DNA of 64,000 bases from Eutreptiella sp. 'Long Island Sound 2002'. Lineage: Eukaryota; Euglenozoa; Euglenophyceae; Eutreptiales; Eutreptiaceae. Made by a program: the position numbers and the translations under genes. The notes under the pieces are model-generated. The model saw only the letters and a program-made list of their open reading frames with translations. It was not told where the DNA came from and ran no database searches. This document shows, in pieces, positions 50,392-60,841 of the stretch. Every line of letters starts with the position of its first letter. Positions within the stretch are counted from its first letter, which is position 1. Location of the stretch: NCBI GenBank assembly GCA_964036045.1, contig OZ038382.1, forward strand, positions 144,658,961 through 144,722,960, read 5' to 3'.

Positions 50392-50826
50392 AGCTAAGTA
50401 GGAAGATCCCATGTGACATGGCAGTGACCTCATCGCCACATGCCCTGCCACCTCAGCATATATGGGACCTAAAACAAAGAGTGCACATCTCCTGAGATGG
50501 CACTATGGAGATTGAGTGACCATAGGGCAGTTTTCCAACTCTTTTCCAAAACATTTCAGCTATCTTTGTGAATATGCAATCAGATGTGCCTTGAGGTGCA
50601 GTTTCTGTGAATATCCTTTCATCTTTCACTGTTTACACTGCAGCCCTTCATGCTTTGATCCTGATTCTCTTCTACTTGCATTTCTCTGGCTTGGGCTATC
50701 CTGGATTGATTGTATTTCAGCAAACAAAACCTTTTCATCTTCAAAAACAAGCAGCAGGAAACGCTACACCAGCAGCAAGCAGCAGGAGAGGCACAAACAC
50801 AGTGTTGAAATCACTATAACCCTTTC

Positions 50827-50839
50827 TGGTAGCAAGAGG
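50827..50839 (+). other. Possible primer binding site of element E
   Basis: TGGTAGCAAGAGG differs from the initiator-Met site of element B by one extra A. It lies 88 bases before the first gag codon, a suitable distance. Confidence 0.4.
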
Positions 50840-50927
50840 CAGACTGTCTCTGCGTACCACCAGCAACCCCGTGCCGTACAACCAGTGCGCCGAGATCAGT
50901 CACATATAAGCAGAAGGGCGAACGAAG

Positions 50928-53426
50928 ATGGACACAAAGAAGGAGGACACCGACGTGAAGTCAGCGCCTGAGGCACCAGCAAGGCCAGCACCTGGTGAAC
51001 CTGGACCTGGACCTAGCGCTGTACCTTCGGAGCCCTTACATGGGCCAGTGGACGTGGCTGAGGACTCGTTGGATGGACTCCAGTCGGCCTTCAGGGCCCT
51101 CTGAGTCGAGGAGGTGGTCACTCAGCCTGTGAAGAGGAAGACAGAGAGCGAGAAGGATGCTGGAGACGAAGCAGACAAAGGAGAGGACAAAGGGCAAGAC
51201 CTGACGAATGACCCTACCTTCGAAGGCGCACCAAGCGCTTCTGGCCTGCACGCATCATCCTCTCCTATAACCACCACACTCCCAATTCCAGACCCAGCCG
51301 CTGCAACATCCACTCCCATAACCGACCCGCCTATGGCAGAGGGCACAGGCTTTATTGGCATGCCTGCCTACCCTGCCTATGGTTTGGGCACTGCGTTTCC
51401 TGAGGCAACTACTGCCAGTGAGCCGGTGGCTTCCAGTTCTGCGCCGCGATGGTATGCGGCTGACTATCACCATCCTCTAACCGCTACGGGAACCTATGTG
51501 GATGTTCCTGGGTATGCACCTGGGTATGCAACCTTGAGTGGGTTGAGGAGAGGACCTGAGTCTCTTGGAGGCAGGAGTAGAGGATCGGGAAGATCCTCCA
51601 ACAGGTCCCTGACGCGGTCGGAGATCAACGAGGTGCTCCGAGGAGCCACTTCTAAAATCGTGGGCGACCTCACTCAAGAGATCCGAGAGAAACTGGAGCC
51701 CCTGATGATACCGCCCCAAGCGTCACCTACCACGGTGGGAGTGTCACCCCATCGAGTACAGGCCAACCACCTGGTGGCAGGGCTGACAAACACCCTGGGG
51801 AGCCTGAGGAGCCGACCGATGCCGACCCCTGCACCTATACCGAGAAATCCTTTCGTACCGAGAACGGCCCAGCCGCCCTACAGCCAAGTGACGAACTCTA
51901 CGAGGGCCGAGCTGGACCGGCTGGGGCTGACAGCCTTGAGGGCAATGGTGGACGTGGAGCCTTATGGCTCTAGTGATCTAGGCGGAGACCCCTCCGATGA
52001 TGAGCCGCCGTCTATGACTTCTGCTTCGCCCTCGGAGGACGACGACCCGGAGGACCCCGAGAACCCAAGGGGAAAGAAGAAGAAGAAGAAGAAGAAGACC
52101 CGACGCCCTGAGGGACGCAGGTCTCAGGAGGCGAAGGCTATTGCCACCTCCAAGATCGTGGTGAACCTGCCTGAGTTCACAGGCAAGGACCTCAGCGAGT
52201 TCGCTGAGAATCTTGGGCGGTTTCTCCGATTGACCGGCAAAACCCACGCTAGTGGACGAGTCAAGTGCGATCTGCTCCTGCAGTGCTGCAAGACCAAGTA
52301 TCTGGAGAAGCAGGTCAGGCAGATCGTGACTAACTCCGCCACCTTTGCCGATGTGTTGGTTGCCTTGGAGAGGCAGTACCCGACCTACGAAACGGACCTC
52401 TCCATCCGGCCTGAGATCCAGAACCTGCCCGTGCTGCCCAACAACCCCAAACCTGGTAGGGTCTCTGAGCTGTTGGCTGACCTGGACCACTGGGCTGGAC
52501 GATTGACGCCCGGTTCCTACAGCAGCGACGACCTGCTGTTCTGGTTGGTGGCCAAGCTCCCTCGAGAGCTGTGGGACGAGTGCCGTTCGACGGCGGAGCG
52601 CAAGGCTAGATCCCTCCCCTACGAGGATCTATGCGTCCTACTCCTGAAGCTGGCGCTGGAGAACGAGAGCGACCAGCACCTGAACAACTACCGTCCTGGA
52701 GGAGGAGGTTCTGGAGGTCATGGCAAAGGGTACCAAGGGTCCAGACCTGGGCAGGGGACTACCCCCTAACACGCCCATGCCCGTATCATGGAGAACGTTA
52801 AGGAGCTCTTCTGGTGTGATGCCAGAGACGAGCAGGGCCACCTGCAGCATGCCCCTGACTGCGAGCAGCGAGACTGCTTCGTAGTCCAGGGGAAGCAGCA
52901 GGAGAAGAACACCGGCGCCAAAGCGAAGCTGCCGGATCATTACAGGTGCACCATCACGTGTGCCTTCTGCGGGAAGCGGAAGCACTACGAGGATGAGTGC
53001 TACCATAAGCAACGCCTATCGGCGAAGCTTAAGGGTGAAGATCCTGGCAAAGGCTCGGGCAAAGGTGGAGGCACAGGCAAAGGCAACGACTCCGGCAAGG
53101 GCAAGTCGAAAGGACGGGGACATAGGCAAGACAAGAGTCAAGGTGGACGAGGAGGAGGCGCTAACCGCCAGCCAGACAAGGACAACAAGAACAAGGACAA
53201 GAACGGAGGCAACCCCAACCCTAATCCAGGGGGGAACTCTGAGCCCTCTGGAGGGCAGTCTGGTCCTACCACACGCTCACAAACGCAGGCCCAGCAAGAA
53301 CAAGGAGCCAAGCGTGAGCATGAAGGTGGTGATGACGGCAACGCTAAGAAGAGGAGCCGTTTCATGAGGATGGCCCGCAAACTGCGGAACAAGGGGTTCG
53401 AGGTGACCTGTCCCGCGGAGTTCTGA
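50928..53426 (+). pseudogene. gag: Element E gag with two in-frame stops
   Basis: One frame from an ATG at 50928 (MDTKKEDTDVK), broken by TGA 51102-51104 and TAA 52767-52769. The first part is Pro/Ala-rich. The middle has a K9-type basic run (near 52075-52100), then a capsid domain (VVNLPEFTGKDLSEFAENLGRFL ... CDLLLQCCKTKYLEKQV). After the TAA comes a canonical CCHC knuckle, CAFCGKRKHYEDEC, followed by a GKGKG-rich and acidic tail. This gag is a different lineage from A and B. No frame change occurs within it. Confidence 0.8.
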
Positions 53427-53844
53427 CTGGGGCGCTCCAGTGGCACCCAAGACCTGGTGTTTTGGGTACGTATCCGACTAGGGGGACGCGAATACCTGCA
53501 TGGGGGTATTGGATACTGGCGCCACAACATCTATAGTGGCCAAGAAAATTTTACGTTGTGGGAGCCTGAAGAACACCATGACCACCGCGGCTATACGCAT
53601 GGGGGATGGACATGTGGTGCACAGCTGCGGGGACTGTGAAGTGGAGGTACCTATGGGCTCCCGGACTATCGCCCATCGGTTCTATGTGATGGACACTGAG
53701 GCCTTCGATCTTGTACTGGGGACTGACTTCTTCGTACAGCACTCCCAGATACAATCCCTGACGCTGCAAGCGCCCTACCTTTTTTATGTGGACCAGGGCA
53801 GTGGCAGAGAGTCTGTGCCACTGGAGCAGTCGGAACATACCTAG
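53427..53844 (+). pseudogene. pol: Element E protease with frameshift
   Basis: The N-terminal strand (FWVRIRLGGREYL) is in the gag frame, and the active site (MGVLDTGATTSIV) is in the next frame, so a one-base indel lies near 53498. The rest (RMGDGHVVHSCGDCEVEV ... DLVLGTDFFVQH) fits a retropepsin with a late LGTDFF segment. DTGA is intact. It ends at TAG 53842-53844, after which the same frame continues. Confidence 0.75.
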
Positions 53845-53880
53845 AGTTACCTGAGGCTATCGAAGGAGGAGCCCTCGAAC

Positions 53881-55455
53881 ATGATGGCGGCCTCCAAAAC
53901 TGAGGACTATCAACTATTGGGAGAAGTCCTAGACCAAGGTCTGAAGGAGTTGGGTTACTCTAGAGAAGACCTGAGTGTGGAGTTGTTCGCCAGCGACAAG
54001 CAGCATGTACTGGACCTTTACTGCAGCAAGGGGAAGAACTGCAGCTACAAATTTTACTGGCCCTCTTTCGGGATGGCCTACGGGAACCCCAGGTTCAGTG
54101 AACTGGGGAAGGTGCTGACCAAGGTGGCCTCCGAACGTTCCTGTATGGTCCTGTGTTCCCCCGATTGGGGAGCCCATGGGGGCAACGAGTACTGGCGAAA
54201 CCTCCTGGACAGGCTGACTATCAGCTCTGTTCGGTTACCTGATGAGGCCATCTACGTGCCTCTGGGACGTAAGACGCCTATTGGGAAACCCGGATGGGGG
54301 AGTATGCTGAGCGTGGTGGACGGAGGTCTTACCTCCATCCCCTGGGAGGATCTGGACACGACTCTGGTCCAGGCTATACAACGAGAAAGCGATAGACTCG
54401 CCTTGGGTGACTTGAAGGATTACCTACGACCTCAAGATGCTATTGAGACTACACCCGGAGGAGATGAGTACGTCGTGACTGACACCAACGCCCCCAACTT
54501 TCCCTGCCATGTACCTGTTCCTGATGGAGTCTCTGAGTGTGGACTATCTGAGCTACCTAGCTCTATCCACTCAGATGATGAAACTGAGCACGACGCCTTC
54601 TTCGTGCAGACCTGTGTGGAGGAAGTGGAGAATGCCGAGTACGTCGCCCCACTGAAACCCCTACTCTCCATGAGGGTGGAAGACCCGGTGGACGAAGAGC
54701 TGGACCCTCGATTCAGGCTAAGGGAGTATGTGGATTCCAAGAGGAAGTTGGTGGCGAAAAAGCTAAGCTACGCGAAGCCTACCCGCAGCTCATGGCCACT
54801 GAAGCAAGGACGTATGGGAGATCTATCCCAATTGAAGGAGGACCTCGAACAGAAGATCACCACCTGGCAAAGGGAGGTAGATCTTAAGGTCATGAAGAGC
54901 GTGTGGGGCGCCCATGTGAGGACCCCAGAGGAGGACGACCTCTCGGAGGAATGTGTATGTGAACCCCCTCGAGCGTGCCTATGTTGCCATCGTCCACCGG
55001 AGATGGTTGAACAAGACCTTCCATATGCCTACCAAGGGTTGAAGGACAACACCAAGGGCGAAGAGTCGGTGGAGGATCACCTCCCGACGTCTATTACGCA
55101 GGGGGCCAGCAACTTACACTCTGACGAGGACATGGAGGACAAGATCAAGCTATTGGACCCGCGGGTGCAGAAGCTTATAAGGACCTATCTGGAGATGTTC
55201 GGAGAACTACCCCCTCCAGCCTCATGCGACAAGCTGGTACAGATGGACCTCAAGCTGAAACCCGAGTTCGTGGGTCACAAGATCCGGAGGAGACCCTATC
55301 CAGCTCCTAAAGAGCAGGCCGACGAGATCGAGCGACAGATACAAGAATGTATCGACGCTGGCCTAGTCCTAGAGTACAAGGACGGGGACTACCCCTACAC
55401 TGCAGCCCCTGTTTCCTGGTGGCTAAACCTGGGTGTACAGCCAAACGGCTGGTAG
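53881..55455 (+). pseudogene. pol: Element E pol, Dam-like domain, linker and RT N-terminus
   Basis: About 524 codons. The Dam-like domain (about residues 32-110, 53974-54210) reads SVELFASDKQHVLDLYC ... MAYGNPRFSELGKVLTKV ... CMVLCSPDWG. The catalytic motif is NPRF here against NPPF in F. A long acidic linker with a small Cys cluster (CVCEPPRACLCC) follows, then the RT N-terminus (PYPAPKEQADEIERQI). A one-base deletion near 55390 ends the frame; the RT resumes in another frame. Confidence 0.75.
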
Positions 55456-56347
55456 TGGACTACGGAGATCTGAACAAGAAGACGTTGAACCACTCAGGGT
55501 CCATTCCCAATATGGAGTCTACCCTGGAGAAGATAGCCTCCTGCCGCTACAAGACCAAGATGTACAAGAGGAGCAGATTCTGGCAAGTGCACCTGACGCC
55601 CAACGCACAGGAACTACTGGCCTTCATCACCCCTCAGGGGAGGGTGTTGAAGTGGAAGGTCATGCCGTTTGGTGTGGCCAACGCACCCGCTCTATTCCAA
55701 GAGCTGGTGAACAAGATCTTGTCCATCCTACGAAGGAGACCTAAGGTGCAGGAGCTTATATCCCGTGGGGCCCAGATGGAGGCTCACATCGACGATGTAT
55801 GCCTCGGGACCAATACCCAGGAGGATCACCTAATCCTCTTGGGTGAGTTCTTTGCGGTCTGCAAGGAGAACCACACACGACTCAAGCTGGAGAAGTGTGA
55901 GTTCATGCAGGAGACCATGCGGTACCTGGGGTTTGACGTTGGCTATGGGTGGTGGACCCCAGCGGCCTCTAAGGCCAAACCCCTGATGGATGCTAAGGTA
56001 CGACACGAAGACCCCAAGAAAGGACTTCATGATGTACGGAGTTACATTGGGGCGTGCAACTTCTATCGCCGCCATATCAAAAACTTCACCTACACCAGCG
56101 CCATTCTGACGGACTTGATCAAGAACAGTACTACTTGGCGCTGGGTCCCACAAGAGCAACAAGCGTTTGACGAACTCAAAGACAAGGTGGCCAACGCTAA
56201 GTGCTTGGGCGTGCCTAAGGCACAAGGGGAGATTATCCTTGTGACCCACGCCGACAATGTCGGCGGTGGTGGAACGTTGTTCCAATGGCAAGCACTAGAG
56301 AAGGAGGAGTTCGACTCGGCCATTTCCCAATGGGGGACGGAAGGTCT
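55391..56347 (+). pseudogene. pol: Element E pol, RT core and start of RNase H
   Basis: After the frameshift the RT continues LHCSPCFLVAKPG, LVVDYGDLNKK, motif A KTKMYKRSRFWQV, motif B FGVANAPALFQELV, motif C EAHIDDVCLG, then YLGFDVGYGWW and IGACNFYRRHI. In motif A the catalytic Asp (present in F as KMDKRSGFW) is Tyr. RNase H begins ILVTHADNVGGGGTLFQW, with His in place of the DAC-site Asp of F. The frame runs into the LTR of element D to 56399; those last residues are not E. Confidence 0.8.
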
Positions 56348-57972
56348 TAAAGAAGGTCCCTACCAGGACCGGCCCCTGCTGTGCCCCTTCCGCCTGTAAC
56401 CCCTGCTGACTTGCTCCGGATCAGCGATTGCATCCTTCAAAATCCAGGGTCCCAAATCCAAAAAAATAGAAAATACAATCCTCCTTCAACCCTGAACAGC
56501 AACCAGATCCCACAAGTATAGCAATAACCCAATCCACAATCCAATACACACTGCGGGCTTCCGTTCAGCACACCGGTCGTCCCACGGTGGCGGGCATGTA
56601 CAAGAATTGCACCAAAGAGGAAAGCCCTGAAATTAGCATATGAACACAAATAAAGCAAAGTTGGGGAAAGAGGTAAACGTACACATTCACAGCCATGGAC
56701 CCCTCATTCCCTGGACTCAAGACCTTCCCTTGACTCACCCACATATTGCCCTGAACCAGGTCAATTGAGATGGCTGAATGCCATGTGTCAAAAGTCACTA
56801 CACAAACCCCAAAAATGTGTTCACTCCCAAGCCTCTAAATCCTAGCCCAATAGGGGAGGTGGCTTGTCATGGCCTAGAGTGGCACTGTGGACCATGCCCT
56901 ACCCTGACATAACCTTGGTTGGACTTGGAGTCGATTGGGCTTGGAGAACTGCCCCATGATGTTGACCCCACAACATGGCAAAATCAGGCAAATCACACCA
57001 TTATGCCCAAAAGTCAATTATATACTCAAAAATGCATACGGCAAATATCCAAATGCTCCATGCATGTGTCAAACCGGGAAGTAGTATACAAGGGTGATAT
57101 AGACCAAAGGTTCATGCCGGAGAATATCCCATCATTGGCTCCGAAACCTCTCCCGTTATGTACATGGCATGCTTCACAAGTCAGCTCATGAGTTTGAGAC
57201 CTAATTTTGTGAGGCCTCGTGTGCCAAGCCAAAGTGACCACATGATCCGGCATATGGTGAGGTGCAACACCGAAGCATATGCCAACATGTAAGCAGCATA
57301 CCATAATTCACAGATCTCTAGGCACTTTACTGTTAGCCGACCAGTTGAGCACATAAAACACAAAAATGAGCATAAAATGAGGTCAAAAACATGAAAATAT
57401 GTCCAAATACAAAGTTGTCATGATAGCATATCTCTATGCTCACCCATGACATCCGCGCATGGTTCAATATACAAATGATTGGAACCATTTGCGAACAATT
57501 CCCCCACTTGGATCCCCAATCGGGCGCATGGAGATACCTTCGCAACCAATATCCACATGCCCCATGAGAATGGGAGTGCACTCATGGATCTCCTTGTCAA
57601 ACATACCATGAGCAATACATACGCGGTAGACTTAGTCTAGCGCTTTGAATTCCACAATTGGGACACGGGCAAAGCCCTTGTCACGTGTGGCTCCCCATCT
57701 CTTCGGCCACACAAAGATATATAACATGGGCGTGAGCATATCAAGCACATACCATGCATATAACACATACCCTCCAAAAGTGACTCCCACCATGATATGC
57801 CATGCCCCTCCATGGACATAACTTCACGTTAAAAATACGTAGGAACCAAAAGAAAATTTGCTATGCAACCCCAACACTCATGCGGTACACTCGAAAGTCG
57901 CAATAAAATATTCGGTTGCACGGTTCGGATTTACCCGAATAGGTGAGGAGGAAAGAAGAGATGGCGAAGCAA

Positions 57973-57985
57973 TAGCACTACACAA
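57973..57985 (+). repeat. Left copy of 13-base inverted repeat in the DIRS-like insert
   Basis: TAGCACTACACAA; its reverse complement lies at 59644-59656. It is 48 bases inside the left end of the insert and overlaps the stop of the RT fragment. Confidence 0.7.
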
Positions 57986-58250
57986 GACATTCAGGGTCGG
58001 TTACCTCTGCGTGGGAAGAACGAGGACGGAAGTCGTCGGCTGGCCGATCCGGATCAAAACCGTCAACCCAATCAAGCTGCAGCCCATTGCGAATCACTGA
58101 CGCCGCGTATGTGTCCTTCAACGCTTCCCATTCATGCAATTGTGCACGACAGCGCAAATAGAGTGGCATGTGGGGATGGATCGGCAGTGGCACGCACACG
58201 GCTGGGGCCAACAAATCCTCTACAGTCAAGCTACTGCTGTGGTCGTTCAT
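57978..58250 (-). pseudogene. DIRS-like RT ORF, N-terminal fragment
   Basis: 90 codons from an ATG at 58250, overlapping ORF1 by 20 bases in another frame, as is common in DIRS-group elements. The part LYLRCRAQLHEWEAL ... VIRNGLQLDW resembles the conserved start of DIRS/Ngaro-type RT (trp-x-x-hydrophobic ... hydrophobic-x-x-G-hydrophobic). It stops in the inverted repeat, long before any catalytic motif. By-eye assignment. Confidence 0.45.
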
Positions 58251-59217
58251 CTAACTTGTCGTTACGTGGCACAAATCTTTGGGTGAAACCCTTACCTTTG
58301 CCTTTGCCTCCTTTGCCAGATCTCCGTGGATCAAAACGACCTCGTGTTGAAAACGAACGGAAAGAACTACGATGCGAGTAAGGGGAGAAACGCGTGCCTC
58401 TCAGGTCTTTTTGTAATTTGTTGCGCGACTGAAGTAGTGACATGTCATCCTTCGAGAGTAACTCTGGTGCAATCGCAGGTTGTTCAAACCGTTTATCTAC
58501 TGCCACTCGCCGGGAGCTTTGGATGCTGTAGTCCAACGCACCCAACATTGCAAACGAATGTTCACATAGTACCAATGAAACAGGTGCTTCCGGAGCCACC
58601 GTCGTGTCCTCTTCGCGTGCTAAGACTACTCCCAGGACTCGCATGGCGTCTTTTACCTGTTGTTCCCAACGACGCTTCTCTGCGTCCGCTGGATGTTTGT
58701 GCGTTGGCGCGTTATTAACAGCTGCCCTATGGAACTCGTCGAACACTGGAAGGTGCTTCAACATCTTTTTTCTGCGAAACTCGTCTTGCAAAACCTTTCG
58801 CTCTTCCAGGAGTGCAGACAAGCGTGAAGGAAGCGACAGAACCTCATCGCGCCACACGAACGTGGACTCCTTGTCCGACGCGGGGCCAGCGTGGTCCTTG
58901 GGACCGCTCAAAGTTTCGCATGCCAAGAAGACATCTTCGCGATGCGACGACGTTCCTGTTCTGCCAATGTCGTCGCCCTTTAAGGTGAGTAAGGCATCAC
59001 GAACCAAGGCCATCGTGTCTTTGACAGTGGCCAGTGTTTTCTTTCCTGTAAGTTTGGAATACAGTGACGCTGCCTGCCAAGGACTGAGACCACTCATAGC
59101 GCCTTCCTTTGCCAACTGTGCTGCATGTTCCAACGACTCAGAACTCAGGTTCCACGCCGAATCCGGCAATTTCAGCACGAACTCCTGAAAATCCAGTGTC
59201 TCATTTCCTTCTGTCAT
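58231..59217 (-). CDS. DIRS-like ORF1, gag-like protein with basic C-terminus
   Basis: 328 codons from an ATG at 59217 (MTEGNETLDFQEF). Mostly helical N-terminal 250 residues (AAQLAKEGAMSGLSPWQAA, RRKKMLKHLPVFDEFHRAAV), then an Arg/Ser-rich part and a GKGGKGKGKG tail typical of nucleic-acid-binding Gag-like proteins. It has no zinc knuckle. The place before a DIRS-like RT start suggests nucleocapsid function. The frame is fully open, so this insert is probably young, or selected until recently. Confidence 0.55.
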   Translation of the reverse strand: MTEGNETLDFQEFVLKLPDSAWNLSSESLEHAAQLAKEGAMSGLSPWQAASLYSKLTGKKTLATVKDTMALVRDALLTLKGDDIGRTGTSSHREDVFLACETLSGPKDHAGPASDKESTFVWRDEVLSLPSRLSALLEERKVLQDEFRRKKMLKHLPVFDEFHRAAVNNAPTHKHPADAEKRRWEQQVKDAMRVLGVVLAREEDTTVAPEAPVSLVLCEHSFAMLGALDYSIQSSRRVAVDKRFEQPAIAPELLSKDDMSLLQSRNKLQKDLRGTRFSPYSHRSSFRSFSTRGRFDPRRSGKGGKGKGKGFTQRFVPRNDKLDERPQQ

Positions 59218-59667
59218 TTTGTTAAAATTTATATCCTTAAAACATTTTGGATTGCATCAGAAATCAAAGCTCTGGGTACAGCAAATCACTAGTTGAACAA
59301 CTCAGTGAGCGCGTGACCGGTTTTAAGAGCATGGGAGGTTAATAGTGGTTGGAGCATGTAAGGAGTACTGATTTTCCAAATTTTTTATTATACTACGGTT
59401 TTCTCTGAGATCGTCGACGACAGGTCGTAGCTTAGAGGAAAAACACAACTCTAAGGTTGGTAGAGCGTGGGTTCAAACCCCATGGAGGGGGTATTTGAGG
59501 TCACAAATTCATTTTTCATGTATAATACCATTTTTGTGTATATTTTGAGGGTGCCCGTTTCAATGAAAGGTAGCAAAGGGCATCAAAAGAGCAGAAAACA
59601 GAGAAAACAAACCGGTTTTAAGGAGTTGGCCCATATATGGGGATTGTGTAGTGCTAGCTGAGCCAGC
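59218..59667. other. Leader of the DIRS-like insert with a tRNA-like box
   Basis: AT-rich. It holds a B-box-type GGTTCAAACCC (59470-59480) closely preceded by an A-box-like TAAGGTTGGTAGAGCG. The two are too close for a complete tRNA. It may be an internal pol III promoter remnant or a tRNA-derived piece. The right inverted repeat (59644-59656) closes the insert. Confidence 0.35.
59644..59656 (-). repeat. Right copy of 13-base inverted repeat in the DIRS-like insert
   Basis: TTGTGTAGTGCTA, perfect reverse complement of 57973-57985, 11 bases inside the right end of the insert. Confidence 0.7.
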
Positions 59668-60449
59668 CCAAGAGTTATATATCTCTTTCTACCCTCTTGA
59701 CCCTTATCCCTTGCTACACCGGGCATGTGTACACACCAAAGGCGTTTGATGCTTCCCAAATTAAGTTCAGACCAAGGCGGTTCCAACCCGATTCTCGATA
59801 TTGATATTCCTCGCCGTGAGCCGGAGATATGATTCTTCAAAGTGGTCTCGCGAATCACTTTTGTTTCGACTATAACTCCAAGCAAAATGAAGGGCACAAC
59901 AAAAGGAAGGTTGATTCGTGATCGGGGAAAAAAGTATGACCACTCGGGATTCTTGATATCGCGTGCGGCGATGTCGAAGTTGAAAATCCGATTCTGAAAG
60001 TCTGAAAAAATCGGATTAACTTTGCGAGTGTATAATATGAAAATTGCGGAAGCAACGAACCCTTTACTGATGAAATCTGACCCTTCATCGGGGTTTCCGC
60101 CAAAATATCTGTAAATAACAGTTAACCATTCGGTTACCGCAAAATCGCGAGCCAACTGACAGTCGCCGATACATTGACAATCAGAACGGAAGGCTGAGAA
60201 AATAACGGAAACATTATGATAAAAAAAACCCTGTTGATTCCTGATATTCTGATATATAAATCTCCGCTGGCGGCGCCTCGGTACTGAATATTGCCGCTCA
60301 TAGCCGGAATGGCCAAACCTATCACACAATCACATCCGGTTAGGTCAGGTGGATGGGAGAGTATGATATCAGCCAATGGCGGCTTGCCGACACATAGATA
60401 CACACCCCAAGTGACCCAAAGATGGCCACGGGGGTCCGAACCGGCTTCA

Positions 60450-60460
60450 CCCCCCTTCTC
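60450..60460 (-). other. Polypurine tract of element D
   Basis: Minus-strand GAGAAGGGGGG, identical to that of element B, directly before the LTR start TGAAGCC. Confidence 0.85.
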
Positions 60461-60841
60461 AGAGCGTTGTTACCGCTCAGAAGTCATTGAAGTGAGGAGG
60501 GGAGGACCCCAATGGGCTCCAACCCCCCCCCCATGTCCCAAGGACACATGGAGGCCCCACACACGTCGTAGGCGTCCCTAACGCCCCAAGGGAGGGGTGA
60601 GGACACTGATAATCGGTGCCCTACGCCATATCCGGTCTCCTCTTGATCTACAACATGGACCAAGGGGATCAAAGATAGAGAAACGTCGTCGGTTAACCTA
60701 AATAAGTATACCACAATGAAATATATATGTGGAGATCGAGTGAAGGGGGTATATGGCCAATCAAGGCCGAAAAATCCCCGGATGAACGCCCTCACCCGTC
60801 TCCCCAAGCACAGAAACAAACAAAATGCCAAGCGGGATCAA
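60461..60841 (-). other. Element D 3' untranslated region
   Basis: Matches 33101-33481 of element B. No gene seen. It includes the C8-type run that is G-rich on the element strand. Confidence 0.7.

Larger units (their letters stand above)
50041..50927 (+). other. Leader or LTR region of element E
   Basis: No supported gene. It contains a tRNA-like segment (50312-50391) and, near the end, the possible primer site. The LTR start cannot be placed because the 3' LTR of E is not in the window. Confidence 0.4.
50041..56347 (+). mobile_element. Element E: Ty3/gypsy-like relative of F, decayed
   Basis: Plus-strand gag, protease, Dam-like domain and RT, ending abruptly inside RNase H where element D begins (56348). 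Its pol is clearly homologous to element F. It carries two in-frame stops in gag, a TAG after protease and at least two frameshifts. The 5' limit is unknown; 50041 is simply where element C stops. A possible primer site lies at 50827. Confidence 0.8.
57925..59667 (-). mobile_element. DIRS-like retrotransposon fragment nested in the element D LTR
   Basis: Aligning the LTR with B and C shows 1743 extra bases between GGTTGCACGGT and CCAAGAG. The insert has two overlapping minus-strand ORFs: a gag-like ORF1 and the start of a DIRS-type RT ORF. A 13-base inverted repeat (TAGCACTACACAA at 57973-57985 and its complement at 59644-59656) lies near both ends. No target-site duplication is seen, which fits the tyrosine-recombinase integration of DIRS elements. 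Most of RT, RNase H and recombinase are absent. Confidence 0.55.
56348..60449 (-). repeat. Element D 3' LTR, interrupted by a 1.74 kb insertion
   Basis: About 2359 bases of LTR in two parts (56348-57924 and 59668-60449). Ends match the other B-family LTRs. The embedded gag-start frame is conserved (ATG at 56433: MQSLIRSKSAG). Confidence 0.85.
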
